A DNA stretch of 64,000 nucleotides, from NCBI RefSeq assembly GCF_047495875.1, contig NC_092471.1:20861809-20925808 (forward strand). The letters run 5' to 3'. Both the position numbers and the translations under genes were made by a program. This stretch comes from Pithys albifrons albifrons (lineage: Eukaryota > Chordata > Aves > Passeriformes > Thamnophilidae). Each line of letters begins with the position of its first letter. Position 1 is the first letter of the stretch. Below are positions 1-8,782 of this stretch, in pieces. The notes below the pieces were generated by a model, which did no database searches, was not told the origin of the DNA, and saw only the letters and a program-made list of their open reading frames with translations.

Positions 1-49
1 CTTCCCACAGATCTGGGCTCCCCCACGAGCATGGGCAGCACAGCCCAGC

Positions 50-430
50 ATGTCCAGCAGCCTGTCCCCCACCCTCTGCCCTCCCCCCGGGCTGGTTCAC
101 ACCCCTCGGGGCCGTGTCCCTGTCTGCCCACCTGCCTTCACACCCGAGGAGACACGGCCCAAGGGTACCAGCAGAGGGGCTGCCCTCCGTGATGAATTAG
201 TCATGGCCAGAGGACTGACCCCGAGTGCTGCCCGGCTGTACCGCGCAGCTGTCGGCGGCTGGGAACAGTTGTGGAGCAGAAGATTCCCATGGTTTTGGCT
301 ACAGAGTGAGTCTAGAGCTGATCCATCCCCCTCTTCCCCCAGCCCCACCCCCTTAAACTGTGTCTTTTAATAAAGACATCCAGCAGCTCGCTCGGAAAGC
401 TCGCTTAGATCTGAACTAAAGAGCACAGCC
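50..430. other. Unique sequence, possible conserved non-coding element
   Basis: No exon or repeat is recognised. The stretch around 198-300 and the AATAAAG-containing segment near 368-376 read as unique sequence rather than decayed transposon. An open frame of about 100 codons covers part of it, but it is proline/serine-rich with no domain. Nothing in the sequence itself proves conservation. Confidence 0.2.
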
Positions 431-850
431 GGGGTAAGGAAAAATCCATGCAAGAACCCGGAGGTAGCGAGCACTCCAAGAGCCGAGGAGAGGCAGGGAA
501 TGAAAGAGCCTGGGAGGGAGAAACCCGGGCAAAGGCAATCGGAGCATCTCCGGGAAGAGCCATCAGAAGCCATTAGCCCGTGGTTGTGCTGCTCTGGCAG
601 TTCCCTGGGGAAGGTTCGGGGCTTCGAGGGGAGAGGCTGAGCCGGGGCTGGGGCACTCCCGGTGTGTCTGCCCTCCCTCCATGGACAGGTCTGAGCTGGA
701 GGGTCCTCCTGAAGGAGAAAATGACCCTACCAGCGGGAGGGAAACCAGCAGAAGTGAGTGTCCCCCATGGCAGAAAGGGCAGGGAGTTGGGAGGGAAACA
801 TAAGAGGAGCTGTGCTCAACATGGGACATGCTGCCACCATTCCCATGGGA

Positions 851-1003
851 TCCCAGAATCACACAGAATCCCAGACTATTCTGAGCTGGAAGGGACCCAC
901 AAGGATCATTCAGTCCAATTCCTAAGTCAATGGCCACAGAGGGGATTGAACCCATGACCTTGGCATTAATACAGCCAAGTTTGAATCAACTGAGGTAATC
1001 TCT
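851..1003 (-). mobile_element. tRNA-Ile/CR1 composite SINE (TguSINE1-like)
   Basis: Read on the minus strand, about 1003-931 resembles a tRNA-Ile: a decayed A box (CTCAGTTGATTCAAACTTGG), then GCCAAGGTC followed by a B box (GGGTTCAATCCCC). Directly behind it, 930-851 is a CR1-like 3' tail with GGACT near 911-915, CTTCCAGCTCAGAATA and a decayed ATTCTGTG-type terminus. Zebra finch TguSINE1 is known to combine a tRNA-Ile head with a CR1 tail. The body carries many substitutions, so this is an old inactive copy. It is not a functional tRNA gene because the anticodon stem and loop are degraded. Confidence 0.7.
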
Positions 1004-1009
1004 GGGCTC

Positions 1010-2430
1010 AAGAGCCCTGGTGATGGAGCAGTTGGGCTGGAGTAGGGGTGAGAGGTTGTTTGAGCAGCTGTGAGGACAGACTGCACGGACAGACAGTCCT
1101 GCTTGGGCAAGAGGGAGGAGAGGACAGTGGGAGAAATGATGGAGAGGCTGGAGGGAGAAGATGAAGGGGGAAGGAAGAAAGTCAAAGGGCAGGTGTGAGA
1201 GGGAACAGACCCACTCCTGTGTGGCTCAGAGGGAGGAAAGGGGCCTCCCAAGTTATACAAATTTTACTCCAACAATTAACTGGTTTGGGTGACTGCACAA
1301 AAACAACACTCCTGCCCTGAACTCCCACTGCCACCAGTGGGACCATGACCCAGCCCTATGCTCAAGTTTGAGTGGCTGAAAAGGGAGTGATGAATTTGTC
1401 ATTTCTTATCTGAGGGTCCTTAGTGCTGATCTTGGGGCCCCAAGGACAGGTTGAAAATATTGATGAACAGGGAAAATTCTGCACTGAACGTTTCTCTTGG
1501 AGTGGAGACCCAGTTCAAAGCCTGGAGAGATCACAGCTCCAGGTGTGGTGGATACTCCTCCATCCTATTGCAAGGCCAGGAGGAATTTCCTCCTGGAGTT
1601 GGGTGCTCTGGTTTGCAGAAGAGGCAAACGTGGCTCACCTGCAGTGAGGCTGGAAGTGCTTTCCTGGAGCTGGGGAGGGATGAGGCAGCGTTTCTGCTGC
1701 TGAGCTCGAGCTGTCCCACCAAAACATGCCCTGCAGAACAGACTCCCTGTGATTCCCAGGTAGTTACAGAGTGGTGGAGCAGCATTTTATACAAATACAG
1801 GCTTTTTTCCTTGTGTGAACCCAAAACCTTCCTTGCCTGCTATAAATAAAACATGGTTCTTAGTTGACATTTTCACTTTACTCAGAGAGCTGCTGGGAAC
1901 GTTGGTGAGATGCTGCTGCTGAAATACAGATTTTTTTCTCTGATCTCTCTATATCCAGGATCCCAAAGTGTCTGAAATCACCTGTGAGTTTCCCTAGGGG
2001 GGAATGGAGGATACCCCAGTAATCCAAAGCCAAATCCCACAGCACTTCCTTAAAACTTATGGCTAAAAATGAGGGGCTGTTCCCTCAGGGCTCCAGGAGG
2101 AGCCTGTAGATTAAAGATGGAGAGTTAAAAACCTTGGGAAAAGTACAGGATTACATTTCTGAAAGTATTTCTTAAACACAGGTGAAAAGGATCCAAACCA
2201 AAAAACCCTAAACAAAACCTTGTAGCTTTATCAGGATCTCTTGTTCCTTGCTGACACTGGGATGACCTGAGAGCAGGGAGCTGCTTTTGCAGCAGGTGCT
2301 AAAGCTGCTCATCCTGCAGGCAGGTACCCCTGGCCCAGGGCTTGGGGCTCAGGAAAGGAGGCTGATCCACTGGAGGAGGGAACAGTTCTCCTGCCTGCTC
2401 CCCTACCCAAGGATCATGGAAAAAGTCAGG
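1010..2430. other. Intergenic, nothing recognised
   Basis: Unique sequence with short A/T-rich spots (1840-1950, 2150-2230). No splice-flanked exon, RNA gene or clear transposon was seen. Confidence 0.5.
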
Positions 2431-2439
2431 TCAGAAAAG

Positions 2440-2690
2440 CCCTCCAGGACTATGGAGTCCAAGATCATGGAGTCCAACCATCCCCCAGCACTGCCAAGGC
2501 CACCACCAACCCATGTCCCCGTGTGCCACATCCACAGGGCTTTTAAATCCCTCCAGGGACGGGGACTCCACCACCCCTGGGCACCTGGGCCAGGGCTGGA
2601 CAGCCCCTTCCATGAAGGAATTTTCCCTAATATCCAGCCTAAACCTTCCCTGGCACAACTTTGAGGCCATTTCCCCCTGTCCTGCAATCA
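2440..2690 (-). mobile_element. CR1 LINE 3' fragment, antisense
   Basis: The plus strand reads as the reverse complement of a CR1 3' end. In order it shows GAGTCCAACCATCCCCCAGC, the AGCACTGCCAAGGCCACCAC block, a GCTTTTAAATCCCTCCAGGG block, and then CAGGGCTGGACAGCCCCTTCC with ATTTTCCCTAATATCCAGCC. These blocks recur in the copies at 16755 and 45975. The element is 5' truncated and holds no reverse-transcriptase reading frame. Confidence 0.85.
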
Positions 2691-2699
2691 GCAATGGGA

Positions 2700-3740
2700 T
2701 TTGCCCCATGTAACACCTTTTTTTGCCCCGTTTCCCAAGTTCTTTCCAAAGCCTTTTTCCTGGGCTCCTCCTCACCCCGGCTTTGTTCCTCCCTGCTCAG
2801 ATGGTGATGAAGCCTCTAATTAAGGCTTTATTCCTTTTTTCCCTGTGGTGGAACAGAGCCTACCCCAACCATCTTTAAAAATACATCTGCTCTGCACTGC
2901 ACTACAACACATGGAATAATAAAGTCCGGAGCGGGGGCACCCGGTACCTGCCCTCAAAGGCAGGATCTTCTGAAGAACACAGAGCATTTCCTCTCCTCCC
3001 AACCCAGAGCTGAGAGCAGAGCTGTGCTGTGCCAGGAACAGCTGAAGGATGGGCTCAGGTATCCCTCCTCTTAGCCTGGAGGGTTATCCCCGTGGGAGCA
3101 GGCAGTGCCTGTTGCTGTTCCTGGCATGGCTGGTGGTGGTGGCCACCCTGCTGACTCCCCACAGCCTTTAGAGCTCTCTGTGAGGACTTTGAGCTCCATG
3201 GATGCAGAGATGGAACCCCCTGATGCTCCCCCTTGCCTTGTTTCCCAGTGGGGAAAGGAGCCCCTTTGTCATGGCATTTAGTGGGGCACAAGGGTTGTGG
3301 TGGCACCACTTGCTGTCACCTGCTCTGGGGGAGCACAGCTGGTCCTGTGGGGTGAAGGGGATCTGGTACAGCTTTGCAGCCATGCACCATCCTAAATTAG
3401 TCTACAACATAAAGGAGGGGCAGGGCTTCCCCAAGGATTTCTTCAAACATATCTGCATTCACCTGGAGTCGTCAGGCTCCAGTTCAGTCATGGATAACTT
3501 GAAACACCTCCCTGCCTGTTTTGGTGGGTGGTGGCACAGGCACACTGGCCTGGCTCATGTCTCTGCCTGCACAAGGAGCTGAGATGTCCCATTTTTTAGA
3601 GTGTCTTGGCTTTTATAGCAGGAAAAAGTAATATAAAAGAGTGTGACATGGAGGTGAATAACTTGGGAGTAAGCACTGCATGGCAAAGAGATCCTTGGTG
3701 ACAGCACCAGCTCCCAGGGCTCCCTGGGCAGAGCTCCAAG
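2700..3740. other. Intergenic, nothing recognised
   Basis: Unique sequence. A short palindromic homeodomain-type string (CTAATTAAGG) lies near 2815-2825. No gene is supported. Confidence 0.5.
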
Positions 3741-3750
3741 AACAGCTGTC

Positions 3751-4290
3751 TGAGAGCTTCAGCAGCCCAGAACTGGTGTCTGAGAGCTTCAGCAGCCCAG
3801 AACTGATGTCTGAGAGCTTCAGCAGCCCAGAACTGATATCTGAGAACTTCAGCAGCCCAGAACTGGTGTCTGAGAGCTTCAGCAGCCCAGAACTGATGTC
3901 TGAGAGCTTCAGCAGCCCAGAACAGGTGTCTGAGAGCTTCAGCAGCCAGGAACTGATGTCTGAGAGCTTCAGCAGCCCAGAACTGATGTCTGAGAACTTC
4001 AGCAGCCCAGAACTGATGTCTGCGAGTTTCAGCAGCCCAGAACTGGTGTCAGAGAGCTTCAGCAGCCCAGAACTGATGTCTGAGAGCTTCAGCAGCCCAG
4101 AACCGGTGTCTGAGAGCTTCAGCAGCCCAGAACTGATGTCTGAGAGCTTCAGCAGCCCAGAACTGGTGTCTGAGAGCTTCAGCAGCCCTGAACTCGTGTC
4201 TGAGAGCTTCAGCAGCCCAGAACTGGTGTCTGAGAGCTTCAGCAGCCCAGAACTGAGGTCTGAGAGCTTCAGCAGCTCAGAACTGATGAA
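3751..4290. repeat. 30-bp minisatellite, 18 units
   Basis: Eighteen consecutive 30-bp units in perfect register, each of the form TGAGAGCTTCAGCAGCCCAG plus AACTGRTGTC. Variation is limited to a few positions, mainly the G/A in ACTGGTGTC versus ACTGATGTC. The unit is a multiple of three and lacks stops in several frames, so long open frames appear on both strands (Ser-Glu-Ser-Phe-Ser-Ser-Pro on plus, Leu-Leu-Lys-Leu-Ser-Asp on minus). These are repeat artefacts. Confidence 0.95.
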
Positions 4291-4299
4291 CTTTGCTTG

Positions 4300-5320
4300 G
4301 GAAACCTTTGCAGCACCAGAGGTGGGACTCACCTGTCACATCCCCATATGACTGGTGTGTCCCTCTGGGCTGGTTATTCACCATCTTTACAGGTGATGAA
4401 GGTGCTTCTAGGTCCCAAGTCAGAGGTTGATATCAGAGTTGAACTGCACTTCAGGCTCCTTGGTCCCTCTCCAGTGACCCTCACTGGAGCCCAGAGGTCA
4501 ACACTCACCTTTGCATCCCTGCTTTGAAGGCCCAGAAAGCATCTCCAATAACCCCTGGGGAATCAACAGGTGTGACACTGTCAAGTTCTCAAGGTGCATC
4601 ATCTCTTGACCAGGGTGGAAAAGGGAGAAGGCTTGGCCCACTCCATGGACTCCCCCAGCTTGGAGGCAGATGAGGAACCAAGTGATCTAAGGTGGTCCTC
4701 ACCTTCTGGAGGAGCTCTGGGCCACCTCAGTGGAGGGTGAGCAGGTTCCTGTAAAGGTGGACCTGCTGCCAAAGTGAGAGGGTTGATGAACCTCAAACCT
4801 CGCTCATGAACCAAACCTCAAATGAAAACCAATGGTGAGAGCTCTGTGTCCATTCCAACCAATATTCCCTGGTTTGGGTCCAGGTTCATGGCACAGGGAT
4901 GTCCTTCATGCTCCAGGAACAGGAAGTGCCCATCACACCTCTGGGTGTGTCTCTCTTCCTTCCCTCACCCTGTGCTTTTCCCCCAGCTCACCCTGTGCCA
5001 GGTGTGCCATGGAGAGGCTGGATTTGGAGGAATTTGGGGTCCTTTGGGGTACCCAGCCCGGGCCCAGTGTGGGAGGAGAGACCCTCAAGAGAACAGGACA
5101 CAGAACTTGGGACACCAGACTGTGGTTGGGACGTGCCCCTGGGCAGTCCTGGCCCCCAAACCTGCCACCAGGAGGGACCAGCAGCTTCTCTCTGGCCTGT
5201 GCCCAGGAGGTGGATATTCGGGAACAGAGGGAGGCAAAGCAAAACGAGCCCTTCTCGACTCCCTCCTGGACTGATCCTTGTGCATCTCAGAGCCTCATGA
5301 GCTCCTGGGCACAGCAGGAG
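4300..5320. other. Intergenic, nothing recognised
   Basis: Unique moderately GC-rich sequence. Several overlapping open frames exist in 4.8-5.3 kb but none has a domain, consistent codon pattern or splice context. Confidence 0.45.
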
Positions 5321-5324
5321 CTGC

Positions 5325-5560
5325 TGGAGCAGGAGTAGGAGCAGGAGTGGGAGCAGAAGCTGAGACAGGAACAAGAGCAGGGGCAGGAGCTGCAGCAGGG
5401 TCAGATGCTGGAGCAGGAGTAAGAGCAGGAGCAGGAGAGGAAAGAGGAGTAGAATTAGGAGCAGGACGAAGAGAAGGAGCAGGGACAGAAACAGGAGAAG
5501 AGCAGCAGAAACAGGAGCAGTGACAGGAGCAGGGATAACAGCAGGAGCCGAAGCAGCAGG
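5325..5560. repeat. Degenerate GAGCAG/GCAGGA purine-rich repeat
   Basis: Imperfect tandem array built from GAGCAGGAG, GGAGCAGGAG and GACAGGAGCAG words. The plus strand is almost all purine. The minus-strand frame through it gives a Leu-rich stretch that imitates a membrane segment but comes from CTGCTCCTG repeats. Confidence 0.8.
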
Positions 5561-5579
5561 ATCAAATCTCCTGCCCAGT

Positions 5580-6350
5580 CCCACGGGAGTGAAGTGACGA
5601 GTCTTCCAGGCCCCATAACCGCTCCCGGTGTCCCTGCCCACCCTTCCCAGCCACAGCCCCGCTGCCCCTTGCCCAGGGCATCCTTCGCTGCAGCCCCCGG
5701 TGGGAGCCCCCCCTTACCTGGCGGCCGCGGGGGGTGGTCCCCGGGCGGCCCCGCTCCCGCTTCCCAGCCCGGCGCTTTGCAGTTGTGCCTGGGAAATACC
5801 CACTCGGCTTTTTATGAGCGCGGGTGATAAATATTGCATCGCCCTCCAACTTCTCAGAGCGCGGGCAGAGCGGCAGCGGCACCGGGCACCGGGCACCGGG
5901 CACCGGGCACCGGGCACCGGGCACCGCGCACCGGGCACCGGGCGGGGAGGGGGCGAGGGGCCACCGGGGGGCGCGGGCAGGCGGGAGCGAGGGGGAGCCG
6001 GGCCCGGGGGGGCGGGCGGGCCCCGCTAATGCTGCGCGGAGCCGGTTCGGGCCCCCCCGGGCAGCACTCAGCATCCCGCCTCATTAAAGTTTCATCGGCA
6101 GCGCTCGGCCAAGGTCTATTTATGAAAATGCGCTTTTCGCTGCATGGAAAAAACAGGGACGGAGCGCAAGAACAAAGGGATGGGGCTTGGGAAGCTGCCG
6201 GGAGAAAAAGAGAGATGTGCGGGACGGGGTGCGGGATTCGCGTGCGGGACGGGGGACGGAGGTGTCTCCTTCCCACAGTATCCCTCTCCACAGTGCGGGC
6301 AGGGCAGGCAGGGCTCTGTTGGCCACCGGCGGGCCGGCCTCGCTTGCCCA
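5580..6350. promoter_or_regulatory. CpG-rich island with AT-rich blocks, downstream of the POU4F gene
   Basis: GC- and CpG-rich sequence interrupted by sharply different AT-rich words: TTTTTATGAGCGCGGGTGAT with AAATATTGCAT (about 5809-5840), CTCATTAAAGTTTCAT (6080-6095) and CTATTTATGAAAATGCGC (about 6116-6133). This pattern suggests an island carrying conserved regulatory modules rather than simple GC drift. No exon is apparent. The function is inferred only. Confidence 0.4.
5881..5943. repeat. 7-bp GC minisatellite (ACCGGGC)n
   Basis: Nine uninterrupted heptamers ACCGGGC, one of them altered to ACCGCGC. The array sits inside the 5.6-6.3 kb CpG island. Confidence 0.95.
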
Positions 6351-6407
6351 GGTGAAACAGCTCCCCCGACAGCTACTCTGGGCGCCGAACAATTTTCCCT
6401 CTTTTCT

Positions 6408-6672
6408 CTTTTTCTTTTTTTTCTTTTTTTTTTTTTTGAGAGGGGTTTGCTGGTTTGGTTTAGTTTTTGCTTTATTTTATTTTATTTTACTTCGTTTCAT
6501 TTAATTCCATTATTTTATTTTACTTTACTTTATCTTATTTTATTTTATATTTTTTATTTTATTTTATTTTACATTTTTTATTTTACTTTACTTTATCTTA
6601 TTTTATTTTATATTTTTTATTTTATTTTATTTTATATTTTTTATTTTACTTTATTTTATCTTATTTTATTTT
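6408..6672. repeat. T-rich tract and (TTTTA)n pentanucleotide satellite
   Basis: A T-rich stretch (about 6408-6438) is followed by an impure pentanucleotide array of TTTTA/TTTAC/TTATC words from about 6463 to 6672. There is a higher-order unit of roughly 45 bp marked by TATTTTTTATTTTATTTTA. Confidence 0.9.
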
Positions 6673-6764
6673 GGATTTCCCCTCTAAAAGTCGCGGGGTG
6701 CCGGTTCTCAGGACTCAACACCGCTACGTGCGCTTGGATTTCTGTTTTTCCCTGAGTAAGTTCT

Positions 6765-6865
6765 AACACAAAACAAGACAAAAAGAAAACAACAACAATA
6801 AAAAAAAACACAAACAAAAACCAAAACAAACAGAAAACTCAAACCAGTAAACACAACAAAAATCG
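6765..6865. repeat. A-rich low-complexity stretch
   Basis: AAAAC/AACAA words dominate, almost without G or T. No gene content. Confidence 0.75.
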
Positions 6866-6884
6866 CATCTTTTAACCTCTTTTT

Positions 6885-7620
6885 TCAGCGTCTCCCCGAG
6901 GCCGAGAGGACCCGCATGTTCTGATGCCCCGGGACAGAGGGGACCCCCCGGTTCTCCCCCAGGGGACGCCCCCAGTTCTGCGCCCCCCGAACCACTGAAA
7001 GGCGTTTCGGGAGGTTTCGGTGCTTCGGCTGCAGAGCCGGGAGGGGACAACGTCCCTTTCTGAGCCGGCTGAGCCGCAGCCCGGGCGGGCGGGGGGTGAC
7101 AGGGGGTACCTGGGGGTGTCCCCGCCCCGGGGAGCGCGGGGTGCCGGGGGAGGGTCGCGGCCCGTCCCCGCCGCCGTTTGCGGGAGCGCTGCGGGCTGCG
7201 CTGCCCCGGCCCCGCCAACGACCCCCGCCCGCCGGAGCATCCTCGGGGCTGCCGGGCGAGCCCACCCGCCACCCACCCGCGGGGATTCACCACGCGCCGG
7301 GTCTGGGCTGGTGACGGGCGGGGAAGGGGCAAAACCTCTCCGCGATGGGTCTGCGGGGAGTTGGGACACCTGGTGGGCGACCCCCGCCCCGTCCCGCGCG
7401 GGCACGGGCAGCTCTGCCCGCCCGCCACTGCCTTCCCTGGCGCTTCGTTCCTCTCCCCGCGGAGGAGCACGAAGCGAGATGCCATCCCGACTGGCATCCC
7501 GACTGGCATCCCGAGGGGCTGGAGGCGCCGGTGATGGGCAGGAAGAGCTGCCCCGGGAGTCCCGGGAAAGGGGGGCCGCGGGAAAGGGGCTCCCCGGAGC
7601 CGCAGTAACTGCAGGAGCCA
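6885..7620. promoter_or_regulatory. CpG island immediately 3' of the POU4F transcript
   Basis: Dense CpG and G/C runs, with GGGCGG-type GC boxes around 7080-7240. The open frames on both strands here have the Pro/Arg/Ala/Gly composition expected from GC-rich DNA. No initiation or splice signals were convincing, so I read it as an unmethylated-type island at the end of the transcription unit. Confidence 0.4.
7481..7516. repeat. 12-bp tandem triplet
   Basis: Three 12-bp units of the form GGCATCCCGACT. The first begins GCC and the last ends GAGG. Found inside a CpG island. Confidence 0.85.
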
Positions 7621-7646
7621 GGAGGGTGAGGTAAAACGTGCATGAT

Positions 7647-7652
7647 TTATTT
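7647..7652 (-). promoter_or_regulatory. Distal polyadenylation signal AATAAA
   Basis: The minus strand reads TTTCAAATAAATCATGCACG, a canonical hexamer with a CA dinucleotide shortly downstream. It is preferred as the transcript end because unique UTR-like sequence stops here and a CpG island begins. Confidence 0.5.
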
Positions 7653-8613
7653 GAAATGCTGCAGCGTACACAGACACCAAAATTTCATTCAGCACACACA
7701 CAGCGGAACGAAATCTCCTTTAACTAAAAAATGAAAAGAAAATAAAAGGAGGCAAATTTCTCTATTAAATATGCAAAGAAAAGAGGGGAAGGGGGAAAGA
7801 GTTTTCTTGCCTTAGAAAGTGCAGAGTTCCCTATGCAGGGGCAGCCGCTCCGAGGCCGGGCCGGGGTCCCTCCCCGCTGCCTCGGGCCGCTCCCGCCGCT
7901 CCGCTGAGCCCCAAGGACGTGATTGTCGAAGCGTAGGATTTTATACAGTGAAACCATACGGAAATCGAACGGTTTGAGTGAAACCAACGCAAAATAAATC
8001 TCCATTTCCCCGAAATAACCGCGACTCCAGGGACGGGCCAATTTTTTTCTTTTTTTTTTTTTTTTGGTAAATTCTTTTCTCGTTTTTTTTATCATTTTTA
8101 ATTTTTTTTCAATTTAGCCGATGAGGTAGAAACAGAAACGGTACTGCAAAAAACGCGATGGGTTTGCGGGGGGCAGGGGAGCGAACAAAACCATGCAGGT
8201 GCGTGTGTGTGCGTGGGTGTGCGGGGACCCTGGCAGCAAGGGGCACGGGCGGCACCCTGCATTTACAGGCGGCTTCCAGCTCGTTTCCTTTCTTATTTCT
8301 TTTTCTTTTTTTTTTTTTGTTTTATTTTTGAAAGAAGAGGAGCAGACACGGAGGAGCGAGCGGTGCCACGGCCGCCGGGACGGGGCGAGGGGCTGCAACA
8401 AAGACCCGCCGGGCTCTTGCTGTTGCTGCCCCTACTCGGGGCACCCAAACTTCCCACTTGGCCTTTTCATTTTGTCTTTTTCTCCATCTTTTTGTGGGGT
8501 TTTTTTCCAGTTTTATCTACAAAAGCAGTCTGTACCAGTCAGAACAGCGGGGCCACTTCGCCCGGGGGCACCAAACTGTTCGCTTTGCTTTGGGCGGGTT
8601 TCCCTTTTTTAGG

Positions 8614-8619
8614 TTTATT
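8614..8619 (-). promoter_or_regulatory. Proximal polyadenylation signal AATAAA
   Basis: A canonical AATAAA on the minus strand, 164 nt past the stop codon and embedded in an A-rich context. It could specify an alternative short 3' UTR. Confidence 0.3.
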
Positions 8620-8782
8620 TTTCCTTTTTTTTTTCTTTTTTTTTTCCCCAATTCTTTTTAACCCAAAAAAAAGAGCCAAGAACCCCAAGCCCTGCCCATT
8701 TCGGAGGGGCTGCGGGCCCAGGGTGGCTGCGGGGTGGTTGGAGGGGCAGCACCCACACACCGCTGCCCTCCCAGCCCCTTCT

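Larger units (their letters stand above)
7630..8782 (-). other. Probable 3' UTR of the POU4F gene
   Basis: This follows the stop codon at 8785-8783 on the minus strand. The sequence alternates poly-T/poly-A tracts (8045-8110, 8300-8330, 8610-8650) with unique words such as those at 7915-8040, which resemble conserved 3' UTR more than repeat DNA. The most distal good polyadenylation signal on the minus strand is at 7652-7647, giving a 3' UTR of about 1.15 kb. A proximal AATAAA at 8619-8614 could give a short form of about 0.2 kb. The end point is inferred. Confidence 0.5.

Noticed and set aside
931..1003. Possible tRNA-Ile gene on the minus strand
   Set aside because: Acceptor and anticodon arms are degraded and it is joined to a CR1-like tail, so it is a SINE head.
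3613..4351. Ser/Glu-rich and Leu/Ser-rich open frames on opposite strands
   Set aside because: Both arise from the stop-free 30-bp tandem repeat.
4988..5641. Leu-rich minus-strand frame resembling a membrane protein
   Set aside because: The hydrophobic run comes from the GAGCAG repeat read on the other strand.
6080..6095. CTCATTAAAGTTTCAT as a POU4F dimer site
   Set aside because: Three mismatches in the central part of the motif. Kept only as an AT-rich word in the island.
6144..6766. Phe/Leu/Tyr-rich plus-strand frames resembling membrane segments
   Set aside because: Produced by the (TTTTA)n satellite.
6763..7701. 312-codon minus-strand open frame
   Set aside because: Pro/Arg/Gly-rich product of GC-rich DNA running into an A-rich repeat. 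It sits at the end of the POU4F 3' UTR and has no family resemblance.
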